Shown here piece by piece: positions 24,077 through 32,573 of a stretch of DNA of 64,000 nt. How positions within the stretch are numbered: the first letter of the stretch is position 1; every line of letters begins with the position of its first letter. The notes under the pieces were generated by a model that was given only the letters and a program-made list of their open reading frames with translations, did not search any database and was not told the DNA's origin. This DNA is from Senimuribacter intestinalis. GTDB lineage: Bacteria > Bacillota > Clostridia > Peptostreptococcales > Anaerovoracaceae. Made by a program: the position numbers and the translations under genes. The stretch spans positions 124,001 to 188,000 of the forward strand of contig CALPCJ010000001.1 of the NCBI GenBank assembly GCA_943192975.1, written 5' to 3'.

Positions 24077-25360
24077 ATGGCAAACTATAAATTTGAAACA
24101 CTCCAGCTCCACGTAGGACAAGAAACTCCAGACCCAGCAACTGACGCTCGTGCAGTTCCAATTTACGCTACAACTTCTTATGTATTTCATGATTCTGCAC
24201 ACGCTGCAGCACGCTTTGGACTTGCTGACGCAGGCAATATTTATGGTCGTCTTACCAATTCCACCCAGGACGTACTGGAGCAGCGCGTTGCCGCTTTAGA
24301 AGGCGGCAACGCCGCACTGGCGCTGGCTTCCGGCGCAGCTGCAATTACCTATACCCTGCAGGCGTTAGGGCAAAATGGCGGTCACTTTGTTTCACAGAAA
24401 ACCATTTACGGCGGCAGTTACAACCTGCTGGCTCATACCCTACCTGGCTTTGGCATTACTGCAAGCTTTGTGGATATTCACAATCTGTCTGAGGTCGAGG
24501 GTGCTATCAACGAAAATACCCGTGGAATTTACATCGAAACCTTAGGAAATCCAAACAGTGATATTCCTGACATTGACGCGCTAGCACAACTTGCTCATAA
24601 GCATGGGCTGCCTCTCATCGTAGACAACACTTTTGGCACGCCTTATCTGATTCGTCCCATTGAACATGGCGCTGACATCGTCGTCCATTCTGCAACTAAA
24701 TTTCTTGGCGGTCATGGTACAACTTTGGGTGGCATTATTGTAGACGCCGGCAAGTTTGACTGGGCAGCCTCCGGAAAATTCGACCCAATCGCCGCTCCAA
24801 ATCCTAGCTACCACGGAGTTTCCTTTGTGGAAGCTGCAGGTCCGGCGGCCTTTGTCACCTATGTCCGCGCAATCCTGCTTCGTGACACCGGAGCGACCAT
24901 CTCTCCATTTGCTGCATTTTTGCTCTTGCAGGGTGTAGAGACTTTATCCTTGCGACTTGACCGTCATGCAGAGAATACAAAAAAAGTTGTGGAATTTCTT
25001 ACAAAGCACCCTCAGGTAGAAAAGGTAAACCATCCGTCTCTGCCTAATCATCCGGATCACGACTTATACCAGAAGTTCTTCCCAAACGGCGGTGCTTCCA
25101 TCTTCACTTTTGAAATCAAAGGCGGCATTGCCGAAGCACACAAGTTTATCGACAATCTGCAGATTTTCTCTCTGCTTGCTAACGTAGCTGACGTTAAAAG
25201 TCTGGTGATTCATCCGGCTACAACGACCCACAGCCAGCTTAATGAAGAAGAATTGGCAGAGCAAGGTATCAAGCCGAACACCATTCGTCTGTCCATCGGC
25301 ACAGAACATATTGATGATATTATTGCAGACCTCCAAGGCGGATTCAATGCAGTAAAATAA
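24077..25360 (+). CDS. metY: O-acetylhomoserine sulfhydrylase (aminocarboxypropyltransferase)
   Basis: 427 aa, ATG with AGAAAGG upstream. PLP-dependent Cys/Met metabolism enzyme: the Schiff-base lysine is Lys208 in HSATKFLGGHG, with LASGAAAITYTLQAL and ETLGNPNSDIPDI as conserved segments. Length and the FETLQLHVGQ start fit the MetY branch, which makes homocysteine from O-acetylhomoserine and sulfide. It lies downstream of a Met-codon leader and attenuator, consistent with repression by methionine. Confidence 0.95.
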   Translation: MANYKFETLQLHVGQETPDPATDARAVPIYATTSYVFHDSAHAAARFGLADAGNIYGRLTNSTQDVLEQRVAALEGGNAALALASGAAAITYTLQALGQNGGHFVSQKTIYGGSYNLLAHTLPGFGITASFVDIHNLSEVEGAINENTRGIYIETLGNPNSDIPDIDALAQLAHKHGLPLIVDNTFGTPYLIRPIEHGADIVVHSATKFLGGHGTTLGGIIVDAGKFDWAASGKFDPIAAPNPSYHGVSFVEAAGPAAFVTYVRAILLRDTGATISPFAAFLLLQGVETLSLRLDRHAENTKKVVEFLTKHPQVEKVNHPSLPNHPDHDLYQKFFPNGGASIFTFEIKGGIAEAHKFIDNLQIFSLLANVADVKSLVIHPATTTHSQLNEEELAEQGIKPNTIRLSIGTEHIDDIIADLQGGFNAVK

Positions 25361-25370
25361 AATCCTTCTA

Positions 25371-25402
25371 AAAAGGCTTCAGCGAAAATGCTGAAGCCTT
25401 TT
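25371..25402. terminator. Terminator between metY and thrC (convergent)
   Basis: AAAAGGCTTCAGC and GCTGAAGCCTTTT form a 13-bp perfect stem around a 6-nt loop, just past the metY stop and before the end of thrC. Confidence 0.9.
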
Positions 25403-25421
25403 GTTTAACTGATTCAACTTA

Positions 25422-26900
25422 TTATTTTACAGACTCTTCTACCACGTTCATCATTTCTTCGATATTAATTACGCCGGTATGTCTGACTTCTTTCTTATCT
25501 AAATCTTTTAAGCCCTTCGGCACGCGCACGCCGGTCTTTGCTGCCAACGCTTCCACATAGCGGAATCCATTTTCTTCCTCTCCAAGGCCGATTGATTTTG
25601 CAACGCTTTCAGCAAACTTATAAGCGCTAGCCGTGGATGCAATGACGGTCGGTGTGGTATCCCCTGTCTCCTTGCGATAATCTTCATAAACCTTATACGC
25701 CACTGCAGTGTGGGTATCCATAAGATAGCCATGCTCCGCATACATCTGGCTAATAGTCTCGTTGGTTTGTGCAACATCCGCATAGCCGCCATAAAAATCA
25801 GCAAGGCCTGCTTTGATTTTATCGCTGACTTTGTAAACCTTTTCGGTGTCTAACTGCGCCATCAGTGCCTTGATTTCCTCTCCATTTCCGCCGGATAAAT
25901 GATACAGCAGCCGTTCCAGATTGCTGGAAATCAAAATGTCCATGGACGGTGAATTAGTCAGATAAAAGTCTCTCTTGATATCATATATACCTGTATTGAT
26001 AAAGTCTGTCAAAACTTTGTTTTCGTTGGAAGCACAGATAAACTTGCCCACAGGAATGCCCATCTGCTTTGCATAGTAACCTGCCAAAATGTTCCCAAAG
26101 TTTCCGGTCGGCACCACGATGTTCATCTTTTCGCCATTTTTAATCGCACCGCTTTCCACCAGCTTTATGTAGCTGTAGACGTAGTACGCAACCTGTGGCA
26201 CCAATCTGCCGATATTGATGGAATTAGCCGAAGAAAGCTTACACCCAGAGGCTGCCAGTTTTTCGGCAAATGCGTTGTCATTAAATATTTTCTTTACGCC
26301 AGTCTGCGCATCATCAAAGTTTCCGTTGATAGCAAAGACATGGGTGTTTGCACCCTCCTGAGTAATCATCTGACGCTCCTGCACCTGACTGACGCCCTGA
26401 TTCGGGAAAAATACGATGATTTCTGTTCCCGGCACATCTGCAAAACCCTCCAAGGCAGCTTTTCCGGTATCTCCAGAGGTTGCAGTCAGAATGCAAATCT
26501 TCTTATCTTCATTTTCTTTCTTGATGGCAGTGGTCAGCAAATATGGCAGAATAGACAGAGCCATATCCTTAAAAGCTGCTGTTCTTCCATGATACAGTTC
26601 CAGAAAATATGCGCCGCCTGCTCTGACAATCGGTGCAATATCCGCAGCTTCAAATTTTTCATCATAAGCGCCGTTGATGCAGTACTGCATCTCTTCCTCA
26701 GTATAGTCATCGAAGAAAGCACCGATTACTGCGAGAGCAATCTCCTGATAGGTTTTTCCCATCATATCTTCTATATTAAACGGAATCGCCGGAATCTCAG
26801 TCGGAACGTAAAGACCCTTATCTTCAGAAAGTCCCTGAATAATCGCCTGTGCCCCTGTCAGTTCCTGCTTGCTCCCTCTTGTACTCTTAAATTTTCTCAT
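25422..26900 (-). CDS. thrC: Threonine synthase
   Basis: 492 aa. PLP-binding Lys111 is in HGRTAAFKDMAL. ATSGDTGKAALEGF and VPTGNFGNILAGYYAKQMG are the phosphate-cup motifs of fold-type II threonine synthases of the longer (~490 aa) class. It converts O-phosphohomoserine to threonine. It is monocistronic and converges with metY, so two homoserine branches lie side by side. Confidence 0.96.
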   Translation of the reverse strand: MRKFKSTRGSKQELTGAQAIIQGLSEDKGLYVPTEIPAIPFNIEDMMGKTYQEIALAVIGAFFDDYTEEEMQYCINGAYDEKFEAADIAPIVRAGGAYFLELYHGRTAAFKDMALSILPYLLTTAIKKENEDKKICILTATSGDTGKAALEGFADVPGTEIIVFFPNQGVSQVQERQMITQEGANTHVFAINGNFDDAQTGVKKIFNDNAFAEKLAASGCKLSSANSINIGRLVPQVAYYVYSYIKLVESGAIKNGEKMNIVVPTGNFGNILAGYYAKQMGIPVGKFICASNENKVLTDFINTGIYDIKRDFYLTNSPSMDILISSNLERLLYHLSGGNGEEIKALMAQLDTEKVYKVSDKIKAGLADFYGGYADVAQTNETISQMYAEHGYLMDTHTAVAYKVYEDYRKETGDTTPTVIASTASAYKFAESVAKSIGLGEEENGFRYVEALAAKTGVRVPKGLKDLDKKEVRHTGVINIEEMMNVVEESVK

Positions 26901-27021
26901 TATAGCTTTCTCCTTCTATTTAAAATTTATAAAAATAAAAAATTCTACTAGACAACAATCATTTTTAAGTATATAATAAATAGCGTGAGATTTCAACTGC
27001 TCATTGATAATTTTTAAATAT

Positions 27022-27096
27022 GCTTCCATGGTCAAGTGGTCAAGACGCAGCCCTCTCACGGCTGAATCAGGGGTTCGACTCCCCTTGGAAGTACCA
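27022..27096 (+). tRNA. tRNA-Glu (CTC)
   Basis: The acceptor stem GCTTCCA/TGGAAGT closes the cloverleaf (one G-U pair) and CCA is encoded at 27094-27096. The anticodon arm CAGCC-CTCTCAC-GGCTG gives anticodon CTC (GAG). GGTTCGACTCC is the T arm. Confidence 0.93.
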
Positions 27097-27102
27097 AGAA
27101 AC

Positions 27103-27147
27103 AACACCGCTCAAAACGTACTAATTTCAACGATTTGAGCGGTGTTT
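27103..27147 (+). terminator. Terminator of tRNA-Glu
   Basis: AACACCGCTCAAA and TTTGAGCGGTGTT form a 13-bp stem over an 18-nt loop, followed by TATTTT. Confidence 0.8.
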
Positions 27148-27283
27148 ATTTTCCGTTAAAAGTATGATTTTATGTAAATCTAAGTACTATTTTATGCCTT
27201 TTTATGCTAAAAGCTCCTTTCTGCGGAATGCGCAAGATAAATTGACTATTGCATAATCTCTTCATTCGTGGTATATTGGTGTC

Positions 27284-27365
27284 AAGAGGAAACCCTTGAA
27301 AACGGTCAACCTGTAACGATTGAAATAACCGCTAAGTTTGTCAGGCTCAGGCGGTTATTTTATTT
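27284..27365 (+). ncRNA. Short transcript resembling a type I antitoxin RNA
   Basis: A promoter (TTGCAT at 27249-27254, 17-nt spacer, TATATT at 27272-27277) is followed ~75 nt later by a terminator, AAATAACCGC / GCGGTTATTT (27323-27360) with a T-rich tail. No reading frame lies between. The segment AACGGTCAACCTGTAACGAT before the terminator resembles, from memory, RNAs antisense to small holin-like toxin mRNAs in Firmicutes. Its 3' end overlaps, in antisense, a short frame on the minus strand that ends inside the same hairpin. Promoter and terminator are firm; the antitoxin reading is inference. Confidence 0.5.
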
Positions 27366-27477
27366 CCTTCACAATTCTGTAAAGAATCAGCAGATAAACT
27401 ACATCAAATATGTACTCTGTCCGAATAGCAATATCCGTCATCGCTACCATAAGTTGAACATGCAACCCATAATCCAT
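27355..27477 (-). CDS. Possible small toxin-like peptide, 40 aa
   Basis: The frame runs from ATG at 27477 to a TAA inside the convergent terminator. The C-terminal part, with FDVVYLLILYRIVKEIK, is a short hydrophobic helix followed by a basic tail, as in type I toxins. The proper start is uncertain: no good ribosome site precedes the ATG, and the first half overlaps a decayed surface-protein frame. It may be chance. Confidence 0.25.
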   Translation of the reverse strand: MDYGLHVQLMVAMTDIAIRTEYIFDVVYLLILYRIVKEIK

Positions 27478-27670
27478 TAGCATATTCAACAATATAGCCC
27501 TCTTTTTCTGATATATTTTCACAAAGAAGCCAGCCTATTCCATCTTTGGAATAGTCCATGCCCCGCCCATATATCCTCCAACAATCCAAATATCATTGGC
27601 ATATAAAATAATTTCCATTATCTAAGCTAGCAATCCATAACCCGTTTCCATAATAAATATTTTATTAAAA
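27404..27670 (-). pseudogene. Remnant of a repeat-type surface protein
   Basis: Three copies of a recurring motif are readable in different frames: YYGNGLWIAS (about 27643-27654 and on), YANDIWIVGGY and EYANGLWVACSTYGSDDGYCYS, with DYSKDGIGWLLC between the last two. This matches the YANGLWVAG...YYSTDGKTW repeats of clostridial exported proteins. At least one stop and one frameshift break the frame, and no start region remains. Confidence 0.55.
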
Positions 27671-27713
27671 ACCCCAAAAGTACTAAATCACTTCCATTTC
27701 ACAAGTCTATGTA

Positions 27714-27740
27714 AAGGCACTCAGCCAGAGTGAGTGCCTC
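27714..27740 (-). terminator. Terminator hairpin after the GH25 lysozyme gene
   Basis: AGGCACTCA and TGAGTGCCT form a 9-bp stem with a 7-nt loop, 27 nt past the stop of the minus-strand gene. Confidence 0.7.
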
Positions 27741-27766
27741 TTTTCACTAATGCATGCGGTTAAAAC

Positions 27767-28624
27767 TCACTTCTTTACCCGTTTCGCTTTTTCCAGTGAC
27801 TTTTGACCAAACAATCCGTCAGCAGTGATACGCTGACGGCGCTGAAAGCGCTTTACCGCATCTTTTGTTGCAGGTCCGTAAATACCGTCAACATCCAGAG
27901 AATTTCCATACCAGTTTAGAAATTGCTGCAGCTGTCTGACCTTTTTTCCACGGTCACCCAGAATGAAGTAGCCACGCTTTGGCAAGGTAATGGTACCGGT
28001 ATAGATATGCTTTTTCTCTCCGCTTCCACTACTAGTTTCATAATTTTTGTAGCACCAGTTTAAATCAAATTTGCCGGGCACATTCTTAAAACGCCCTACA
28101 TCACTGTACTGCCACATAGCGGTCCTTCCTTTATAGGAATTCGTATCATTATACTGTGCTACCCACACATCAATTCCCTGTAAACTGCCTATTTTTTCAG
28201 TCAGCCAAGAGTAAGAAGCATAGACCCCAGCCTTTCGACCCTGTTTGCGGACCTCTTTGACAAAAGCTTTCACTACTTTAGTAAGTGCTCGCTTTGACAG
28301 TCTGCCCAGGGTCATAGCGTCCTCTACATCCATCCAGATTGGATAGTCGAAGGTCTTTCCTTTGCACAAAGCCACTGCGTGGCGAGCCTCTCGTCTAGCC
28401 TGAGACACCGTTACTGCGGTCGAGTAGTAATATGCCCCAAACCCCAGATTTGCTGCACGCGCCATCTGATAGTTATGAGAAAAGGTGCTATCCTCCATCG
28501 TTCCGCGATAGCCGCCTGCTCTTGCAATAACAAAGCGGACACCCGCCTTTTTCATCCTGTTATAATCAGCTTCCGTCAGCCTGCCGTTCCAATAACTAAC
28601 ATCAATGCCTTTCTTTTTTGCCAT
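27767..28624 (-). CDS. GH25 muramidase with C-terminal peptidoglycan-binding domain
   Basis: 285 aa from the ATG at 28624; a GTG three codons upstream (28633) is the alternative. The N-terminal GH25 barrel shows KGIDVSYWNG, PIWMDVEDA (catalytic acid pair) and GIDVWVAQYND with MWQYSDVG. A PG_binding_1 domain follows (about 218-280, GDRGKKVRQLQQFLNWYG ... DGIYGPATKDAVKRFQ). It cleaves the beta-1,4 bond after MurNAc. There is no signal peptide, as in phage endolysins, but no other phage gene is near. The start overlaps an unusual terminator-RBS arrangement (28637-28669). Confidence 0.9.
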   Translation of the reverse strand: MAKKKGIDVSYWNGRLTEADYNRMKKAGVRFVIARAGGYRGTMEDSTFSHNYQMARAANLGFGAYYYSTAVTVSQARREARHAVALCKGKTFDYPIWMDVEDAMTLGRLSKRALTKVVKAFVKEVRKQGRKAGVYASYSWLTEKIGSLQGIDVWVAQYNDTNSYKGRTAMWQYSDVGRFKNVPGKFDLNWCYKNYETSSGSGEKKHIYTGTITLPKRGYFILGDRGKKVRQLQQFLNWYGNSLDVDGIYGPATKDAVKRFQRRQRITADGLFGQKSLEKAKRVKK

Positions 28625-28630
28625 AAAAAA

Positions 28631-28669
28631 CACCCCAGGTTATCCTATGCCGAGGTGTCCATTTCTGTG
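28631..28669 (-). terminator. Terminator whose right arm carries the GH25 ribosome site
   Basis: On the minus strand ACACCTCGG pairs with CCTGGGGTGT (two G-U pairs) and TTTTTT follows directly, then ATG at 28624. The hairpin ends the sigma/anti-sigma operon, and its right arm contains GGGGTG, the only plausible ribosome site for the GH25 gene. The T-tract lies between that site and the start codon. Confidence 0.65.
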
Positions 28670-28696
28670 CTATTCCACAGCTTCCATTATATAAAA

Positions 28697-29920
28697 TTAT
28701 TCCTGTGTCTCAGGCATTTTGCTCAAATATTCTTCTCGAACAGCTGGCACATAGTACGTGCTGTAGCAAATGAGGTCATCATCTTCATCAATACGCACAT
28801 CAAAAGCATAGTAAGGCATGAAAATATTGCACTGCGGTCCCGTCAGATATACAAGAGATGAACGCTCAATATTATCAAGAGACGGCAGCTTCGTATTGCC
28901 TGCCACGTACTTTCCCTTCTTGAGAAGTTGTTTTGCCTCTTCAGCTGTAATAATCGGGTACTCCTCAATCTTCTTGCCTGATGCCAGATTATCCATCATC
29001 ATAATGCCGATTAGCTGTCCCTCATCGTTTAGTTCAAACCTCATACGCTTCAGGTTATATCCCACAATCTGCTCCTGCAGATTTTCTCCCCCGTCATAAC
29101 CGGATAAAATCCAATGCGGCTTTCTCTCCTCATCGTAAAATATGCGAACACTGACCCTCGGGTTCGAGAATTCCATTAATCCCCCGTACTGTTCCAAAAG
29201 ATACGCGGTCACCTGCTCCGCTTCTTCACTGTCCATTTCAGAATCTGCTGTCTTATGATCCTGCAGAAGTGACTTTGGCTGTGCAAATTTTATTTCCGTA
29301 AAATTATTATATGTCACAGTGATATTGCCATCGTCTGTATACGCAGTTGCCTTAAATGCTTTCTGCAAAGTTCCGTCTTCTGGCTTCGTATCATCGGATT
29401 TCTCTTTTCTCTCATACTTGATCTCATCTATCGTCATATTCATTTCAGCTGCAGCTGCCCGCAGTTTTTTGTCCAGAAAGGCATCGCTGACCGGTATCGC
29501 TTTTTCATCTGCCTCTCCTGCATAAGCGATGTTCTCATATACCGGAAGAAACTCAACCTCAGTATCTTCTTCCCATGGGTTTCCATCCTCTTGTGTCGAT
29601 GGGTTTCCAAGCTTTTTCTTTGGCTCTTCCGCTTTCGTCGCATAGCGTTCAACTGACAAAGTCGGCAGCTTATCGCTCTCTTCTGCTGCCACATTCTGAC
29701 CATTTCTATCGGAAGACCCATTTCCGATTTGCTCACCAGACGGCAGTAGCTGCACAGCGCCCAGTACGAACATCAAAAAACATGCCGCCGCTATACTGCT
29801 ATAACGAAACCACTTCTTCCGCTGCATGCTCCTTCTCTGCGCTGACTGAAAATCTGCTGCTTCCTTAATATATGCATCATCAATTTCATTGATATGAAAT
29901 AAAATATCCTCTTTCTTCAT
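28697..29920 (-). CDS. Putative membrane anti-sigma factor / sigma-linked regulatory protein
   Basis: 407 aa. A short cytoplasmic N terminus (about 1-37, with YIKEAADFQSAQRRSMQRKK), one membrane helix (about 38-60) and a large extracellular domain with no recognised family. Its start overlaps the stop of the ECF sigma gene by 4 nt (ATGA), the normal arrangement of an ECF sigma factor and its membrane anti-sigma factor. The N-terminal part is where a sigma-binding segment is expected, but no canonical anti-sigma motif is visible. Confidence 0.65.
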   Translation of the reverse strand: MKKEDILFHINEIDDAYIKEAADFQSAQRRSMQRKKWFRYSSIAAACFLMFVLGAVQLLPSGEQIGNGSSDRNGQNVAAEESDKLPTLSVERYATKAEEPKKKLGNPSTQEDGNPWEEDTEVEFLPVYENIAYAGEADEKAIPVSDAFLDKKLRAAAAEMNMTIDEIKYERKEKSDDTKPEDGTLQKAFKATAYTDDGNITVTYNNFTEIKFAQPKSLLQDHKTADSEMDSEEAEQVTAYLLEQYGGLMEFSNPRVSVRIFYDEERKPHWILSGYDGGENLQEQIVGYNLKRMRFELNDEGQLIGIMMMDNLASGKKIEEYPIITAEEAKQLLKKGKYVAGNTKLPSLDNIERSSLVYLTGPQCNIFMPYYAFDVRIDEDDDLICYSTYYVPAVREEYLSKMPETQE

Positions 29921-30477
29921 AACACGATTCCCTCACTTTCCAGAGATTTTTTCAGTTCTTTTCGCATACGAAAAAGCATGGATGTAATTCGGTTCGGATT
30001 CATCGAAAATTCCTCTGCAATTTCCTTAACAGAACACAAATACCAGTACCGTTTTACAAATACTATCCGATTCAATCTGGACTGCCTTGCCAGAAATTGA
30101 TTGATAACCTCGACTACTGCCATTTCATCCGCCAGCGTTTCCACCTCTGAACGTTCACCGACACATTCCTCCAGTTCTGACAAAGCCAGCGCAACCTGTC
30201 CTTCCCCTCGCTTTTGGGCATTGCGCCCTTTATACCGGTTCAGCGCCAAATTTCTGGTTATCTTCCCCAAATAGGTGGAAAGCTGTACCGGTCGTTGAGG
30301 TGGAATTGCATTCCATGCACGCATGTAGGCATCATTGACACATTCCTCCGCGTCCTCGCTGCTTCTGAGGATATTGTAAGCTATGTAATTGCAATATTTT
30401 CCATATTTCTTGTCCGTCTCCGCAATAGCTTCTTCGCTTCGTGCAAAGTAAAGCTCTACGATTGTGCTGTCCTCCAT
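29917..30477 (-). CDS. ECF-type RNA polymerase sigma factor
   Basis: 186 aa from the ATG at 30477, chosen over one two codons upstream because GGGAG has the right spacing. Sigma region 2 is seen in YGKYCNYIAYNILRSSEDAEECVNDAYMRAWNAIP, with STYLGKITRNLALNRYK, and region 4 in VFVKRYWYLCSVKEIAEEFSMNPNRITSMLFRMRKEL. It probably responds to an envelope signal through the co-transcribed membrane protein. Confidence 0.92.
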   Translation of the reverse strand: MEDSTIVELYFARSEEAIAETDKKYGKYCNYIAYNILRSSEDAEECVNDAYMRAWNAIPPQRPVQLSTYLGKITRNLALNRYKGRNAQKRGEGQVALALSELEECVGERSEVETLADEMAVVEVINQFLARQSRLNRIVFVKRYWYLCSVKEIAEEFSMNPNRITSMLFRMRKELKKSLESEGIVL

Positions 30478-30569
30478 AGCCATCTCCCTTCCCTAGTCAT
30501 CACCACTTTTTTTCTTCTCTATTGCAACTCTAACTTCATTTTATCAGGTGGGAAAAAAAATCGCAAGAA

Positions 30570-30602
30570 AAAAGGAGCAATACTGCTGCTTACGCATTGC
30601 TC
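30570..30602 (-). terminator. Terminator of the OFA transporter - GntR operon
   Basis: GGAGCAAT and ATTGCTCC form the stem, and on the minus strand a TTTTTT tract follows. It is 12 nt past the GntR stop. Confidence 0.85.
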
Positions 30603-30613
30603 CCGCATTTCAT

Positions 30614-31279
30614 TTATTTCGATTGCTCCAGTTCGAGCTTTCGTTTCATATAGGTTGTTCCTGAAAATTTATTATGTTCATTCATCAGAATTTTCGCCTT
30701 GGCAATGTTGCCCTTTTTCAAAGCAATCAGAATCTCCGTATGGTCATTAATACTCTGCTTGCGGTTTTCGCTGACAGCCTGATAGGCAAAAGTGCACATA
30801 TTGATTTGATTCTGCGTCTTTGCCGCACACTCTCTGATAGTCCTGTTGGTACAGTATTCTATCATAGTCTGATGAAAACAATCAGATGCCTTGTGAGAAC
30901 CTTGCTCGTCATCGGTTTCATAAGCAGCTTTCTGCTCCGCAATGATATCCTCCAGTTCTTCAACGAGGTATTTTAGCGTATCCAGACCCTGATATGTATC
31001 AATGACGATATCAAAGAGATAGCAGTTGGCTTCAATCAGTCCCGCTTCCTCTTCCTCCGAAAGCTTGATAATACTAGGTCCTACATTATGCTTCTGCTCT
31101 ACAAAACCTTCCTGAATCAGTCTATTAATAGTCTCTCTTACAGGTGTTCTGCTGACAGAAAAGGTTTTCGCCAGTTCCTCAATATTTAGTCTGTCTCCCG
31201 GCACCAGTTCCCGATTCTGTATTTTTTGCAAAATCAGGTCATAAATCTGATCGACAAGAGACGTTCTCTTTACTTTCAT
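30614..31279 (-). CDS. GntR-family regulator with FCD ligand domain
   Basis: 221 aa. The winged-helix head spans ~1-70 (VDQIYDLILQKIQNRELVPGDRLNIEELAKTFSVSRTPVRETINRL is the GntR signature). The all-helical FCD domain follows, with FHQTMIEYC and a late HTEILIALKKGN stretch carrying the usual metal-ligand histidines. FadR/FCD regulators usually sense organic acids. It is 12 nt downstream of the OFA transporter gene and probably controls it. Confidence 0.9.
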   Translation of the reverse strand: MKVKRTSLVDQIYDLILQKIQNRELVPGDRLNIEELAKTFSVSRTPVRETINRLIQEGFVEQKHNVGPSIIKLSEEEEAGLIEANCYLFDIVIDTYQGLDTLKYLVEELEDIIAEQKAAYETDDEQGSHKASDCFHQTMIEYCTNRTIRECAAKTQNQINMCTFAYQAVSENRKQSINDHTEILIALKKGNIAKAKILMNEHNKFSGTTYMKRKLELEQSK

Positions 31280-31291
31280 CTTTTCACTCCA

Positions 31292-32518
31292 TTAGAACGG
31301 TCTTGGTTCTTCTCTTCTGCTGTTTTCTTTCTTGATAATATTGCTGACAACTACCCACATTATCAGTGCCAACACTGCGAAAATTAAAATAGCAACAAAT
31401 GAAGAGTCATAAGAACCGCCGGATTTTTCTACCAAGCTGCTGCTGATGGTTGGTCCGATAATCGCTGCCGGAACCAAGTTGAACATGCCAACACCAAAGT
31501 TTACAGCAAAGTACTTCGGTCCGTAATATTTCTGAATCAATGTAGAACAGATGGTCGGGTTCGCTCCGTACGAAAGACCCATCGCTAAAAGTCCTACCAG
31601 AATCAGAATCATGGAACCGGTCTTTGCTCCCAGGAGCAGTGCGATGCCCCCTACAAACATGAAGATAATATCCACCATCATAGCAGTTTTTCCGTTGGTT
31701 TTATCGTAAATGCCGCCGACAATCACACGACCTGCGCCATTAAATACAGATACTACCATACCTACGATAGCCGGTGCACCGAATGCCACAGCGATAGACG
31801 CGGCGCTGTTGATGACCATCAGACCGCCCACACTAATCAGCACACACCAAAGCAGGAAGCACCAGAAAGAAGCAGTTTTCATAACAGTTCCAATCGGGTC
31901 TCCATAAAGTTCTTTTGCCTGTCCACTGCCTGCAGGAGCCTCAGGCACTTTAATAAAGAAAGAGCCAACTCCCAAAACTACGAATATCATAATACCCAAA
32001 ATCATAAAAGTGGTAAAAATCCCTTTGGAAGCAATCAGGCTGGTCGCAACGCTTCCAAGAATCAGCGCACCAAGACCGAATCCCATCATCATAATACCGC
32101 TGCAAAGACCTGGCTTATCTGGAAACCACTTATTCATGGTGCCGATTACACAATTATAGGTAAGACCTACGCCGCTTCCACCGAAAAATCCATAAAAAAT
32201 ATACAGCATAATCAAGCTGGAAGAAGAGTTTTCCGGATTCAGACGAGATACACCAAAAAATCCAATCAGCAGACAGACTGCAGATAGCAGGATAATCAGC
32301 TGCGGTTTGAACCTGGCTGCCAGTTTACCAGCAACAAATCCGCCCACGCAGAAGAAGACCATAGAGATAGTAAAAGTCATAGAAAGCTGTGACAGTGACC
32401 AATCTGTATAAACTTCGCTAAAAGGCGTTCTAAACAGTGACCAGCCATAGATAAGACCACAGAAAATTAACAGCAATGTACCCACACACAGATACAACCA
32501 TCGTTTGTTACTTGTCAT
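31292..32518 (-). CDS. OFA-family MFS transporter (oxalate/formate antiporter type)
   Basis: 408 aa, 12 membrane helices. LYLCVGTLLLIFCGLIYGWSLFRTPFSEVY at the start and GLTYNCVIGTMNKWFPDKPGLCSGIMMMGFGLGAL in the middle are hallmarks of the OFA family, which exchanges monocarboxylates or dicarboxylates. The substrate is not predictable, but the adjacent FCD regulator supports a carboxylate. A leader with a promoter and a terminator precedes it. Confidence 0.9.
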   Translation of the reverse strand: MTSNKRWLYLCVGTLLLIFCGLIYGWSLFRTPFSEVYTDWSLSQLSMTFTISMVFFCVGGFVAGKLAARFKPQLIILLSAVCLLIGFFGVSRLNPENSSSSLIMLYIFYGFFGGSGVGLTYNCVIGTMNKWFPDKPGLCSGIMMMGFGLGALILGSVATSLIASKGIFTTFMILGIMIFVVLGVGSFFIKVPEAPAGSGQAKELYGDPIGTVMKTASFWCFLLWCVLISVGGLMVINSAASIAVAFGAPAIVGMVVSVFNGAGRVIVGGIYDKTNGKTAMMVDIIFMFVGGIALLLGAKTGSMILILVGLLAMGLSYGANPTICSTLIQKYYGPKYFAVNFGVGMFNLVPAAIIGPTISSSLVEKSGGSYDSSFVAILIFAVLALIMWVVVSNIIKKENSRREEPRPF

Positions 32519-32573
32519 TGAACGATTCTCCTTTTCTTTGAATTGAATTTGTGGTATCCTGGTCTGCCTTAGA

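Larger units (their letters stand above)
27148..27766. other. Mostly gene-free, decayed stretch
   Basis: From left to right: about 100 bp without visible content, a promoter plus short transcript (27249-27365), a small minus-strand frame (27355-27477), remnants of a surface protein (27404-27670) and the GH25 terminator (27714-27740). Confidence 0.6.

Noticed and set aside
27767..28624. GH25 lysozyme as part of a prophage
   Set aside because: No capsid, portal, terminase, tail or integrase gene is near; only this gene and a decayed surface-protein fragment hint at a lost element.
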